Shown here: piece after piece, positions 32,990 through 41,729 of the stretch
How positions within the stretch are numbered: position 1 is the stretch's first letter
How the letters are laid out: each line of letters begins with the position of its first letter
From: Hespellia sp.
Lineage (GTDB): Bacteria; Bacillota; Clostridia; Lachnospirales; Lachnospiraceae
Assembly (NCBI GenBank): GCA_028693555.1
Contig: JAQUVD010000007.1
Span: 1-64,000 of the forward strand
Reading direction: 5' to 3'
Length of the DNA: 64,000 nt
Notes under the pieces: generated by a model
What the model saw: only the letters and a program-made list of their open reading frames with translations
Database searches by the model: none
What the model was told of the DNA's origin: nothing
Position numbers and translations under genes: made by a program

Positions 32990-33319
32990 ATGGGATTGAT
33001 TGAGGTCGCTAGTGGAAATTCGGTTTGGCGTGGAATGGATTATTATAATGATAAAAAAGTACTTTCATGGGAAAAAACTGGTGATGGGACATTTGATGGC
33101 ATTGTTTCTGGTAGCGAAAATCAGAGATATCAAGTTCATGTTGACAAAGGGCATCCGAGAAAATCAACATGTAGCTGTCCTTTTGCAAAAGGCAGAAGGG
33201 TTGTTTGTAAGCATATGATTGCGATGTTTTTCACGGCAGAACCCCAAGCGGCGGTGAATTTTCTAAAGGAAGTAGAGGAATGGGAAGCTGAGGAAGAGGA
33301 AAGAGAGCAGGCGCATTAA
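32990..33319 (+). CDS. SWIM zinc-finger protein, ended by an in-frame stop
   Basis: A 109-residue protein with a SWIM zinc finger: Cys61, Cys63, Cys73 and His75 in CSCPFAKGRRVVCKHM. An acidic segment follows (EEWEAEEEEREQAH). SWIM domains bind nucleic acid or protein partners. The frame continues beyond the TAA for 34 codons that match the usual C-terminus of such proteins (YVKSLSKKELQERLLEAL), so the stop is probably a nonsense mutation that shortens a longer parent. The ATG has AATGGAGG upstream. Confidence 0.7.
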   Translation: MGLIEVASGNSVWRGMDYYNDKKVLSWEKTGDGTFDGIVSGSENQRYQVHVDKGHPRKSTCSCPFAKGRRVVCKHMIAMFFTAEPQAAVNFLKEVEEWEAEEEEREQAH

Positions 33320-33424
33320 GCGGAGCTGAAGAGTTATGTTAAGAGTCTTTCAAAGAAAGAATTACAGGAACGATTATTAGAGGCACTTATTGAGATAGAG
33401 AATTTTCGAGATAATTATTGGTAA
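33320..33424 (+). pseudogene. Detached C-terminal remnant of the SWIM gene
   Basis: In frame with the preceding gene after its TAA, this encodes AELKSYVKSLSKKELQ, then a helical ERLLEALIEIENF and DNYW before a second stop. It is conserved-looking rather than random, and would rejoin the SWIM protein if the TAA were a sense codon such as TAC. Confidence 0.6.
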
Positions 33425-33718
33425 AATGCTGGAAGTAGGGAAGAATTACGCAATCTCGATTTTAATCGTATGCAATTCGAGGCGGTTAGAGATGAGACTG
33501 GATTTACATGACCTTCTATGATAAAACAAAATCATAGAAGGTCTTTTATTATGACAAAAAGCATTATTCAATCACTGCAGAAATATAGTTTTCAATGAGA
33601 AAAGTGTCCTAAAATGACAGTAAAAGAATTCCAGTTTGACAGAACCACAATCAAATTTAGAGATAGAATGATTTCATAAATTACATGTAATTATCATTTA
33701 GTAGAAAGGAGAAAGCAA
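33425..33718 (+). other. Non-coding gap before the GH43 gene
   Basis: Apart from the terminator at 33510-33547 nothing convincing is seen. The GH43 ribosome site AAAGGAG ends 7 bases before its GTG start. No cre box or AraC half-site was confidently read. Confidence 0.4.
33510..33547 (+). terminator. Intrinsic terminator
   Basis: GACCTTCTATGAT and ATCATAGAAGGTC form a perfect 13-bp stem followed by TTTT. Confidence 0.8.
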
Positions 33719-35125
33719 GTGAAAACACAATGTCAAAATCCCTATTTGCCACTATATGAGCATATTCCAGATGGAGAACCTCATGTATATAATGACAGGT
33801 TATACATATTCGGAAGTCATGATCTGGAAAACGGAAACGAATTTTGCGAATTAGATTATGTCAGTTGGTCGGCTCCCGTGGAAGACTTATCGGACTGGAG
33901 ATATGAAGGCGTTATTTATCGCAAAGAGCAGGATCCATACAATACAGAAACTCTTCCACTATATGCGCCGGACGTTGTACAGGGAATTGACGGGAGATTT
34001 TATCTATACTATTGCATTAAATTTCAGGATTCCATTAATGTGGCGGTATGTGATACACCGGCAGGGGAGTATGAGTTTTATGGACGTGTGCATTATGAGG
34101 ATGGGACAGTAATGGCGGAAAATCAGCCATATGATCCGTCTTTGATATGCTGTGACGAGGGGAATTTTCTATATTTTGGATTTGCTCCATGCATGATTAA
34201 TATTCCGAGATATAAAAATCAGGATTTAAGAGGCGGCAGTGTCCTTCAATTAGATGATGATATGCTCACAGTTAAGCGTGGTCCGGAAGTTATTATTCCT
34301 AGCTTGAATTATGCGAAGGGAACATCTTTTGAGGGAAACGAGTATTTTGAAGGACCTTCAATACGGAAAATCAATAGCAGATTCTATTTGGTTTATTCCT
34401 CTGTTCACACCCATCAGCTTTGCTATGCAGTTAGCGATAAGCCGATGGAAGGATTCACGTTTGTAGGTGTGATTATAAGCAATGGAGATGTGGGTTATGA
34501 GGGGCGATGTGAGGAGGACAAACTGATGTCCGTGGGAAATAACCATGGTGGGTTGGTAGAAGTCAATGGACAGTGGTACATTTTTTATCATCGCCATACC
34601 TCTCTGAATCAATACACACGTCAAGGATGCGCAGAACGCATTTTCTTTAATCAGGACGGAAAGATTCCACAGGTTACGATTACAACAAGTGGGATAAATC
34701 CAGAACCGCTATCAGGAAAGGCATCCTATCCGGCGGTGCTCTGTTGCAATTTAACCAATGGCCATATGGGAGCACTCTCCTCGCTCGGAAGAACGAATAC
34801 AGCAGTGGATTTCCCATATATAGACTGTGAAAAAGGAGAACGTTTTATAAGAAATATCAAGGATGGGGATTTGATTGGCTACAAATACATCAATCTTGCT
34901 GAGACCAAAACGATAGAAATCATTTACAAAGCAGATGCCGATGGAATATTAAATATTCACACGAATCCAAAAGGGAATGTGAAATACTCCATGGAGTTGA
35001 AGAAGAATGAAATCTGGGTTCCGGCTGAAGTAAAGGTGTCTTTTGGCGAGGACGAGAAAGAGTTGTATTTTATATATAATGGCAGCGGAAATAATTCAAT
35101 GCTTACATTGAATCTGAAGAAGTAA
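33719..35125 (+). CDS. Glycoside hydrolase family 43 (xylosidase/arabinofuranosidase type)
   Basis: A 468-residue cytoplasmic enzyme with a five-bladed beta-propeller core. The general base lies in IPDGEPHVY (Asp18), the pKa-modulating Asp in YDPSLI (Asp139) and the general-acid Glu in YFEGPS (Glu211). A C-terminal region of about 140 residues looks like a beta-sandwich. The family removes xylose or arabinose from hemicellulose pieces. No signal peptide is present. GTG start with AAAGGAG upstream. It is grouped with a GPH sugar symporter, an AraC regulator and a GH3 enzyme, consistent with import and breakdown of xylo- or arabino-oligosaccharides. Confidence 0.9.
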   Translation: MKTQCQNPYLPLYEHIPDGEPHVYNDRLYIFGSHDLENGNEFCELDYVSWSAPVEDLSDWRYEGVIYRKEQDPYNTETLPLYAPDVVQGIDGRFYLYYCIKFQDSINVAVCDTPAGEYEFYGRVHYEDGTVMAENQPYDPSLICCDEGNFLYFGFAPCMINIPRYKNQDLRGGSVLQLDDDMLTVKRGPEVIIPSLNYAKGTSFEGNEYFEGPSIRKINSRFYLVYSSVHTHQLCYAVSDKPMEGFTFVGVIISNGDVGYEGRCEEDKLMSVGNNHGGLVEVNGQWYIFYHRHTSLNQYTRQGCAERIFFNQDGKIPQVTITTSGINPEPLSGKASYPAVLCCNLTNGHMGALSSLGRTNTAVDFPYIDCEKGERFIRNIKDGDLIGYKYINLAETKTIEIIYKADADGILNIHTNPKGNVKYSMELKKNEIWVPAEVKVSFGEDEKELYFIYNGSGNNSMLTLNLKK

Positions 35126-35156
35126 TGTTTATTTTAGTTTAAGGAGGAGAAGAAAA

Positions 35157-36515
35157 ATGAATAAGAAACCGACATGGAAAGAAATAATTGCATTTGCGCT
35201 TGGTGATGGCGGATGCAATCTGGTATGGACGACAATTGGTTCTTACCTGACTCTTTATTATACAGATAGCGTTGGACTGGCAGCAGCAACAATAGGAACT
35301 TTAATGTTGTTAAGTCGTCTCTTAGATGGAGTTTCAGATCTGGTCATGGGAAGTATTATTGACCGTACTCACACAAGGTGGGGAAAAGCAAGACCATGGA
35401 TTTTGTGGTCAGCACTCCCGATGGGACTGGGACTTGTTATTATGTTTAGTATTCCGAATGGTCTGAGCGGTGGTGGCAAACTAGCCTATGCCAGCGTCAC
35501 CTACGTGGTAATGGCAGCTGTGGTATATACGGCATGTAATCTGGCATATAACACATTGTTGTCGTTGGAAGCTCCGGAACCAAAGGATCGTGTTACAATG
35601 AGCTCTATCCGTTTCTTTGTGACAATGTGTGTTGTATTATTTATTAACTATAATTGCAATGGATTTGTAGAAAAATTTGGCTGGACTGGAATGGCAGTCA
35701 TCTTTGGTACAATCGCAACACTTCTTTTGTTAATCACTTTCTTTGGAACAAAAGAACGTACACATATTGAGGAAAATTCAGTAAAAACGAAAAAACCGGA
35801 AAATAAGCTGAGTGTGGCAGAATCATTCAAACTCTTATTTAGAAACAAATATTTTTTCCTTCTTACAATTGTGTTTGTATTAAACTATACAATTCTTGGT
35901 GTAAATAACGGTCTTCGAATTTATTTCGCAAGAGATGTACTTGGAAACGCCGGATTAATGGGAACATTAACACTTTGTTTTATCCTGCCTAAGCTGATTG
36001 GTAACTTATTCTATCCATATATCAATAAGCTGCTGGGAAAATGGAGAAGCATGATGATTGGATATGGTCTTGAGTTGGCAGGTGTGCTAATCATGGGATT
36101 TACAGAGGCAAGCTTTACAACAGCAGTTATCGGCTTAGTTTGTTTAGGTATTGGTGGAATTCCTCACAATGCAGGTTTGTTTGCAATGGTAGCGGATGTT
36201 GTTGATTATGGTGAGTGGAAGACAGGCGTCCGTTTAGATGGTCTTACAAACTCAGCAACTTCATTTGGTATGAAGGTTGGAGCCGGTCTTGGAGCGGCAC
36301 TTGTAGGATGGGGACTGGCCTGGGCAGCTTATGATGGTGGGCTTGCTGCACAGACAGCAACGACCGTTGCAGGAATTAAAACCATATTCACTATGGTTCC
36401 GGCTGCACTGATTGTGTTAGGAATCATTACACTTTTCTTCTGTAATCTTGATAAAATCTACCCACAGATTGCAGCAGGATTGGAAGAATGTAGAACAAAG
36501 AAAAAAGAAGTATAA
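35157..36515 (+). CDS. GPH-family sugar:cation symporter (MFS)
   Basis: A 452-residue protein with about twelve membrane helices and the GPH hallmarks DGVSDLVMGSIIDRTHTRWGK (loop 2-3) and NLAYNTLLSLEAPEPKDRV. The end is basic (ECRTKKKEV). GPH transporters carry glycosides, pentosides or hexuronides, usually with Na+ or H+. Between GH43 and the AraC/GH3 genes it likely brings in xylosides or arabinosides. AAGGAGGAG precedes the ATG; a terminator follows. Confidence 0.9.
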   Translation: MNKKPTWKEIIAFALGDGGCNLVWTTIGSYLTLYYTDSVGLAAATIGTLMLLSRLLDGVSDLVMGSIIDRTHTRWGKARPWILWSALPMGLGLVIMFSIPNGLSGGGKLAYASVTYVVMAAVVYTACNLAYNTLLSLEAPEPKDRVTMSSIRFFVTMCVVLFINYNCNGFVEKFGWTGMAVIFGTIATLLLLITFFGTKERTHIEENSVKTKKPENKLSVAESFKLLFRNKYFFLLTIVFVLNYTILGVNNGLRIYFARDVLGNAGLMGTLTLCFILPKLIGNLFYPYINKLLGKWRSMMIGYGLELAGVLIMGFTEASFTTAVIGLVCLGIGGIPHNAGLFAMVADVVDYGEWKTGVRLDGLTNSATSFGMKVGAGLGAALVGWGLAWAAYDGGLAAQTATTVAGIKTIFTMVPAALIVLGIITLFFCNLDKIYPQIAAGLEECRTKKKEV

Positions 36516-36529
36516 AATTTATTTTTAAG

Positions 36530-36564
36530 AGGACTCTCAGTGCAGATACATTGAGAGTCTTTCT
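36530..36564 (+). terminator. Intrinsic terminator after the GPH symporter gene
   Basis: GACTCTCA pairs with TGAGAGTC around a 12-base loop and is followed by TTTCT. Confidence 0.7.
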
Positions 36565-36602
36565 AATATAACGAGGAAAAGCCCGTTGTTTCATAAAAAT
36601 AG

Positions 36603-36631
36603 TTTGGTAGGATAGAAATTTATTGTATAAT
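36603..36631 (+). promoter_or_regulatory. Promoter for the AraC-family gene
   Basis: TTTGGT at 36603-36608 and TATAAT at 36626-36631 are 17 bases apart, about 67 bases before the chosen start. Confidence 0.45.
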
Positions 36632-36697
36632 GTGGTAAAGAGATAAGAATGTAGCAAAATGGATTTCGAAAGTAGGGCTTACGACAGGGAGGAGAAC

Positions 36698-37618
36698 ATG
36701 TCATATTCTATTTATGAAAATATTAATGATAATCCGACTTCTTTGGTAAATGCATTTATTGTACCAATTCAAAGTAGTGCATTTCATTGGCATAATGAGT
36801 ACGAGATGATCGGACTATTGAAGGGGGAAATCACGGTAAGGATGCAGTCAGAGTTGATTTCCTTAAAAGAAGGGGATATTTTATTCGTAAATCCGAATGT
36901 TATTCATTCCATTCAGAGCGTTGAAGGGCAAGATAATTTGTGTATGTTAATTCAGATGAAAGTGAATTTATTTGCGGTGGAAGAAAATGAGAAGAAAGAT
37001 ATCTTGTTTTATCTGGATAGTACAAGTGATGAAGTTCCAGAGTGTGGATTTGATTTCTTTTTTCGAAGAATGGCTAAAATCTTGTGGGAAAGTATGAGTG
37101 ATGAAAAACAGGCACCGTTCCGCACAAGAGCTGAAGTATGTACAATGATTGCTGATTTATTCGAGTATGTCGTCTATGAGGAAAGATACAAAGAGAGCAA
37201 ATCGAAGGACCGACAGGATCAGGCGGTTCTAATCATGGATTATATGGTTCGTAATCTGTGTGAAGAAGATGTGGTAGATATGGCTTGCCACGAATTAGGG
37301 CTAAGCAGGAAAATGCTTGACAGAAATCTGAAGCTGGTGTTGGGCTTTACAGGGAAAGAGACGATTAATCAATTACGAATCGATGAGGCCAAGAACTTAT
37401 TAAAGAATACGGGTAAAAATATGAATTATATTTTGGATATTTGTGGGTTTGGATCAGAAAAGACGTTCTACCGTCTCTTTCGTCAGGAAACTGGGCTGAC
37501 ACCGAAAAAATTCCGTGAGAAGGGACATTATTTAAGTAGTAATGCAGAACTAAAAGACTATTTAGATTTTGAAGTGGCAGAGGCTAAGGCACGATTAAAG
37601 CAAATCATTCAGGAATAG
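36698..37618 (+). CDS. AraC-family transcriptional regulator
   Basis: A 306-residue protein with an N-terminal cupin-like sugar-binding domain (FHWHNEYEMIGLLKGEITV near residues 28-46, IHSIQ) and two C-terminal helix-turn-helix motifs (DMACHELGLSRKMLDR and ILDICGFGSEKTFYRLFRQE). The last residues LTPKKFREKG are typical of the second motif. The start has GGGAGGAG 5 bases upstream; an in-frame ATG at 36659 does not. It lies between the GH43/transporter and GH3 genes and is probably their regulator, switched by an arabinose- or xylose-containing sugar. Confidence 0.9.
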   Translation: MSYSIYENINDNPTSLVNAFIVPIQSSAFHWHNEYEMIGLLKGEITVRMQSELISLKEGDILFVNPNVIHSIQSVEGQDNLCMLIQMKVNLFAVEENEKKDILFYLDSTSDEVPECGFDFFFRRMAKILWESMSDEKQAPFRTRAEVCTMIADLFEYVVYEERYKESKSKDRQDQAVLIMDYMVRNLCEEDVVDMACHELGLSRKMLDRNLKLVLGFTGKETINQLRIDEAKNLLKNTGKNMNYILDICGFGSEKTFYRLFRQETGLTPKKFREKGHYLSSNAELKDYLDFEVAEAKARLKQIIQE

Positions 37619-37624
37619 CTATTT

Positions 37625-39745
37625 ATGAAAGAAGAGATGTCTAAAATGGATTGGAAAAGATACAGAGCAACTTTTCAGGAAGATGCAGTTAAGATATTGC
37701 ATTTGCTTTCGTTGGAAGAAAAGGTTTCTTTGATGAGTGGAGCCATGACACAAGCGGAAGTCAGGGCAGCTATATTAAAAACACGGAAGACTCATTACAA
37801 CGAAATCCCGTACAAAGCGGGCGGACTACCGGAATATAACATTGAAGCTATTCGTTTTGCAGACGGAACAAGAGGAGTCGTGTGCGGACGGGGAAAAGCA
37901 ACTTGTTTTCCTGTTACAGTGATGCGAGGAGCTTCTTTTGATATAGAGCTGGAAGAAAAAATTGGAAGAGCAATAGCGGATGAAGTTCTTGAAGCTGGGG
38001 CAAACCTTTTTGCAGGAGTCTGCGTAAATCTCCCGTACCATCCCGGGTGGGGAAGGGCTCAGGAATCGTACGGAGAAGATTCCTGTCTGTTAGGCGAGAT
38101 GGGAGCAGCGTTGGTTCGAGGAGTTCAGGAAACTGGAGTGATTGCGTGTGTGAAACATTTTGCATTCAATTCAATGGAAAATGCTCGATTTGATGTAAAT
38201 ATTTCATGCGACAAACGGACGGAGCGTGAAGTGTTCCTGCCACATTTTAAAAAATGTATTGATGCTGGAGCGGGGGCGGTCATGAGTTCTTATAACAGTT
38301 ATCTCGGCAAAATGTGTGGACAGAATCATTATTTGCTTCAGCAGGTCTTGAAACAGGAATGGGGATTTGATGGATTTGTCATGAGCGATTTTAACTGGGG
38401 AATGAAAGATACGATAGAGGCGGCAAACAGTGGTCAGGATTTAGAGATGCCGAATACATACTATTATGGAGAACGTCTGGTTCGGGCGGTAGAAGAAGGG
38501 TTTGTACCAGAAGAAAAGATCGATGAATCAGCATTGCGAATTATTCGAACTGTCTTAGCACATCAGAATCTGATTTCAGAAAAATGGAAGGGAAATACGG
38601 AAAAACTTCATGCGGATCTTGCGTTGCAAAGCGCAAGGGAGGGGATCACTCTTTTACGAAACGAGAACCATGTGTTACCGATGAGAGGGGAAAAGGCGCA
38701 GGGAAGAATTGCGGTCCTTGGATATTTGGCTGAACGAGAAAACACAGGAGACAAAGGATCCAGTCAGGTATATCCACCATATGTTGTTACAATTTTGCAA
38801 GGAATTATTAAAGCGGCACCGAATGCGGAAATTATCTATTACATAGGGAAAAGTGCTTCCCATTGTAAACGATTGGCGCGAAATGCAGATAACGTAATCA
38901 TTGTTGCCGGCAATGATTACCGGGATGAAGGAGAATACGTTTCAGAAGAAATGGATGAGCTTTATTCAGCACATATGGGAGGGGACAGAGTTGATGGCCT
39001 GTGTCTGAAAGAACGTGATTTCTCTGTTATTACTGCCGTTTCAGAGGTTAGAGAAGATGCTATTGTGGTACTTATGGGTGGAGGTCCGTTTATTCTGACA
39101 GACTGGCAGGATAAGACTGGCGCTATATTGATGTCGTATTATCCTGGGATGGAGGGTGGAACAGCCGTGGGAGAAGTATTGTTTGGATCCGTTAATCCGA
39201 GTGGAAAACTTCCTTTTGTTATACCGAAAAAAGAGAAGAATCTTCCAGACATTCAGAGGAATACAACACAGCAGACGTATGAGTATTCACATGGGTATGT
39301 TCTATTACACGAAAAGAGAATCTCTCCGCTTTATCCGTTTGGTTTTGGATTATCATATACAAAATTTCAATTGTGTGAGGTCCGGATATGGTTTGAAGCG
39401 GTGGGAGAGAAAAAAGATAATATTGAGAAAAAATCTGGCTGCAAACAGACCATCCATGTAAACTCTGAGGGAAGAATCTGTGCAAATGTAAGATTGAAAA
39501 ATACGGGAACAGATGCCGGAGCAGAAGTGATTCAGATGTATATTGGAACTCCTGGGATATTGCGTGCTTTTTCCAGAGTCAGTCTGCAACCAGAAGAAGA
39601 GAAAAATGTGAATATATTTTGTGATGTACAGAGTATAAAAAAATATGATGAGAAGACCAATTCTTTTTTCTTGGAGAAGAAAACATATGAGGTCGCTATA
39701 GGAACAGACAGTAATTGTGCAGTTACTGTTCACACACAAACTTGA
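37625..39745 (+). CDS. Glycoside hydrolase family 3 beta-glycosidase
   Basis: A 706-residue cytoplasmic enzyme. The N-terminal barrel has CVKHFA and the nucleophile in FVMSDFNW (Asp255). The middle alpha/beta sandwich contains DKGSSQVYPPYVVT and GNDYRDEGEYVSEEMD, and a fibronectin-III-like C-terminal domain follows (about 590-706, with NTGTDAGAEVIQMY). GH3 enzymes remove terminal beta-glucose, beta-xylose or similar units. Here a beta-xylosidase or beta-glucosidase role fits the hemicellulose cluster. It starts 7 bases after the AraC stop. Confidence 0.9.
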   Translation: MKEEMSKMDWKRYRATFQEDAVKILHLLSLEEKVSLMSGAMTQAEVRAAILKTRKTHYNEIPYKAGGLPEYNIEAIRFADGTRGVVCGRGKATCFPVTVMRGASFDIELEEKIGRAIADEVLEAGANLFAGVCVNLPYHPGWGRAQESYGEDSCLLGEMGAALVRGVQETGVIACVKHFAFNSMENARFDVNISCDKRTEREVFLPHFKKCIDAGAGAVMSSYNSYLGKMCGQNHYLLQQVLKQEWGFDGFVMSDFNWGMKDTIEAANSGQDLEMPNTYYYGERLVRAVEEGFVPEEKIDESALRIIRTVLAHQNLISEKWKGNTEKLHADLALQSAREGITLLRNENHVLPMRGEKAQGRIAVLGYLAERENTGDKGSSQVYPPYVVTILQGIIKAAPNAEIIYYIGKSASHCKRLARNADNVIIVAGNDYRDEGEYVSEEMDELYSAHMGGDRVDGLCLKERDFSVITAVSEVREDAIVVLMGGGPFILTDWQDKTGAILMSYYPGMEGGTAVGEVLFGSVNPSGKLPFVIPKKEKNLPDIQRNTTQQTYEYSHGYVLLHEKRISPLYPFGFGLSYTKFQLCEVRIWFEAVGEKKDNIEKKSGCKQTIHVNSEGRICANVRLKNTGTDAGAEVIQMYIGTPGILRAFSRVSLQPEEEKNVNIFCDVQSIKKYDEKTNSFFLEKKTYEVAIGTDSNCAVTVHTQT

Positions 39746-40017
39746 TATTTGCTGTCAAGCTTGCGCTAATCAGCAAAATATATAGGAATTCAGCCCCATT
39801 ATTATTCAGATTTATATGAGGAGAAAATGTGAGGAAACAAAGCAAATAATGATTAAAAAGTCGGGAAAATGCCTAGAATCCAAATAGCATTATGTCTGGT
39901 ATAGAAAAGCAAAAAGAAATAATTTTGTCGAATATAATGGACAAAAAATAATTTAAACTGTAGAATGTACTTGACAGAATGAAAATGCAATTGATTAAAA
40001 TGAATGGAGGAATGCGG
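39746..40017 (+). other. Non-coding gap before the AAA ATPase gene
   Basis: About 270 bases of AT-rich sequence with no hairpin terminator, riboswitch or convincing gene. The AAA ribosome site GGAGG lies at 40006-40010. Confidence 0.35.
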
Positions 40018-41280
40018 ATGTATAGCGATATATTGAAAACGATTATATATGACCAACACCAAATCATACGAGATTCTTTGATTATAAATCGAGAATATAC
40101 ATTTGAGAAAAATGGAAATTATGTTTTGACAGGACTTCGACGTGCTGGAAAGTCAACATTGCTTTATAAAATCGCTAGAGAATTGGTAGAGGCTGGGGCG
40201 GACTGGAATCAGATTATTTACGTCAATTTTGAAGATGAACGTCTGTCAGAATTTATGTTAAAAGATTTAAACGATATCCTGCTTGTTGCTAGTGAAATGA
40301 GTGAAAAGAAATCGTATTTTTTCTTGGATGAGATTCAGAATGTGAAAGGGTGGGAAAGCTTTGCAAGGAGAATTGCAGATGCGAAGGAGCGCATCTATAT
40401 TACTGGAAGCAATGCGCAGATGCTGAGTAAGGACATGGAAGCCCGACTGGGAGGACGATATTTCACGAAATACATCAGTCCTTACAACTTTAGAGAGTAT
40501 CTGGTTGCGAGGAAAGTACAGCATGATGAGGCGGCAATTCGAACAACGAAGTTGAACGGAAGAATACGGGCTGCTCTTGGAAATTACTTCCACGAGGGCG
40601 GTTTCCCGGAATCATTGTTGTTTCAAGCCAAGAGAGCGTATGTAGAAAATATATATCAGAAGATTCTACTGGGAGATATAGTAGCCAGAAATAGTATTCG
40701 CAATTCGAATGCAATGAGAATCTTGATGAAAAAAGTTGCTGAGACTGTAATGCATGAAGTTTCTTTTACAAAACTGCAGAATATCGTGAATTCTATCGGA
40801 ATAAAGATCAGTAAAGACTCCCTGATTAATTATATCGGTTATGCGGAGGATGCATATCTCATATTCCATATTCAGAATTATGTAGCGGCATTTGTGGAAA
40901 AGGAAAGCGTTCCCAAATATTATTTTAATGATAATGGTCTCTTGAACTTGTTTTTAACTAAGAAGGATTCTGCACTATTGGAAAACATGGTAGCAGTTTC
41001 GCTTTATTATCAATATCGAGGTGGACTATATTATTTCAAGTCTTCAAAGACGGGAATTGACATTGACTTTTATATTTCAGAGACAGGTACTGCGATTCAG
41101 GTAGCGTATAGTATTCAGGGCGAAGCTAGAATTCGTGAGGTGGGAAATCTGATTAAGATTGCAAAAGAATTTCCAGAGTCTGAAAGATATTTGATTGTCA
41201 CTTATGAGGAAGAAGGGATCATCGAAGAAGATGGAGTTAAAATAGAAGTGATTTCACTCTATAAGTTTTTACTGGATTAA
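40018..41280 (+). CDS. AAA ATPase with DUF4143 domain
   Basis: A 420-residue protein with Walker A GLRRAGKST (about residues 38-46), a Walker B block FFLDEIQNV and an STAND-like TGSNAQML segment. After the AAA core the DUF4143 nuclease-like region follows (about 300-420), with YYFKSSKTGIDIDFYI showing a D.D.D-like core and AIQVAYSI. Such stand-alone proteins are common in gut anaerobes; most are of unknown role and some are linked to mobile DNA. The start at ATG 40018 has GGAGG 7 bases upstream. It is flanked by unrelated genes. Confidence 0.82.
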   Translation: MYSDILKTIIYDQHQIIRDSLIINREYTFEKNGNYVLTGLRRAGKSTLLYKIARELVEAGADWNQIIYVNFEDERLSEFMLKDLNDILLVASEMSEKKSYFFLDEIQNVKGWESFARRIADAKERIYITGSNAQMLSKDMEARLGGRYFTKYISPYNFREYLVARKVQHDEAAIRTTKLNGRIRAALGNYFHEGGFPESLLFQAKRAYVENIYQKILLGDIVARNSIRNSNAMRILMKKVAETVMHEVSFTKLQNIVNSIGIKISKDSLINYIGYAEDAYLIFHIQNYVAAFVEKESVPKYYFNDNGLLNLFLTKKDSALLENMVAVSLYYQYRGGLYYFKSSKTGIDIDFYISETGTAIQVAYSIQGEARIREVGNLIKIAKEFPESERYLIVTYEEEGIIEEDGVKIEVISLYKFLLD

Positions 41281-41371
41281 AATTGTTGTTCGATAATTTT
41301 TGAAAAACGATTTCTTTTGGAAAACTCACATTAGACTCACATTAGAGGTGGGGGAAAGTGAAATTAACCAC

Positions 41372-41400
41372 TTGATTTATGAGCTTCATTGGGTTATACT
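41372..41400 (+). promoter_or_regulatory. Promoter of the ribU leader
   Basis: TTGATT at 41372-41377, a 17-base spacer and TATACT at 41395-41400, immediately upstream of the FMN riboswitch. Confidence 0.65.
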
Positions 41401-41423
41401 GACCTAGTAATGAAATAAGAAAA

Positions 41424-41540
41424 TTCTTCGGGGTCGGGTGTAATTCCCAACCGGCGGTAAAGTCCGCGACCTGTTGCGTATAGTAACAGTTGAACTGGTG
41501 AGATTCCAGTACCGACAGTAAAGTCTGGATGAGAGAAGAA
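41424..41540 (+). promoter_or_regulatory. FMN riboswitch (RFN element)
   Basis: Outer stem TTCTTC (41424-41429) pairs with GAAGAA (41535-41540). Between them are the RFN blocks GGGGTCGGGTGTAATTCCC, ACCGGCGGTAAAGTCCGCGA, and the final AGATTCCAGTACCGACAGTA and AAAGTCTGGATGAGAG. The element controls ribU, a riboflavin importer, by FMN-dependent termination at the hairpin at 41567-41598. The pattern is characteristic. Confidence 0.95.
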
Positions 41541-41566
41541 ATTATGTCATAAATGTACGACGAGAC

Positions 41567-41598
41567 CTCGGATGAATGAAAGTTTATCCGAGTTTTTT
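41567..41598 (+). terminator. Expression-platform terminator of the FMN riboswitch
   Basis: CTCGGAT pairs with ATCCGAG around a 12-base loop and is followed by six T residues. An FMN-bound riboswitch would favour it. Confidence 0.8.
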
Positions 41599-41608
41599 AT
41601 GCAGTTTC

Positions 41609-41639
41609 GGACGTAGTATATTTCAATGATACTACGTCC
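41609..41639 (+). repeat. Extra hairpin in the ribU leader
   Basis: GGACGTAGTAT and ATACTACGTCC are perfectly complementary (11 bp) around a 9-base loop, but no T-run follows. It sits between the riboswitch terminator and ribU and may be a processing site or a leftover element. Confidence 0.55.
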
Positions 41640-41729
41640 CCAATTGAATTTCAGTCGTCAGAAAATGCAATGTGGCAGGTTTCCAAGAAGATTTTCTTTC
41701 CAAAATGTTAGCCGAAAAGGAGAAGGAAA

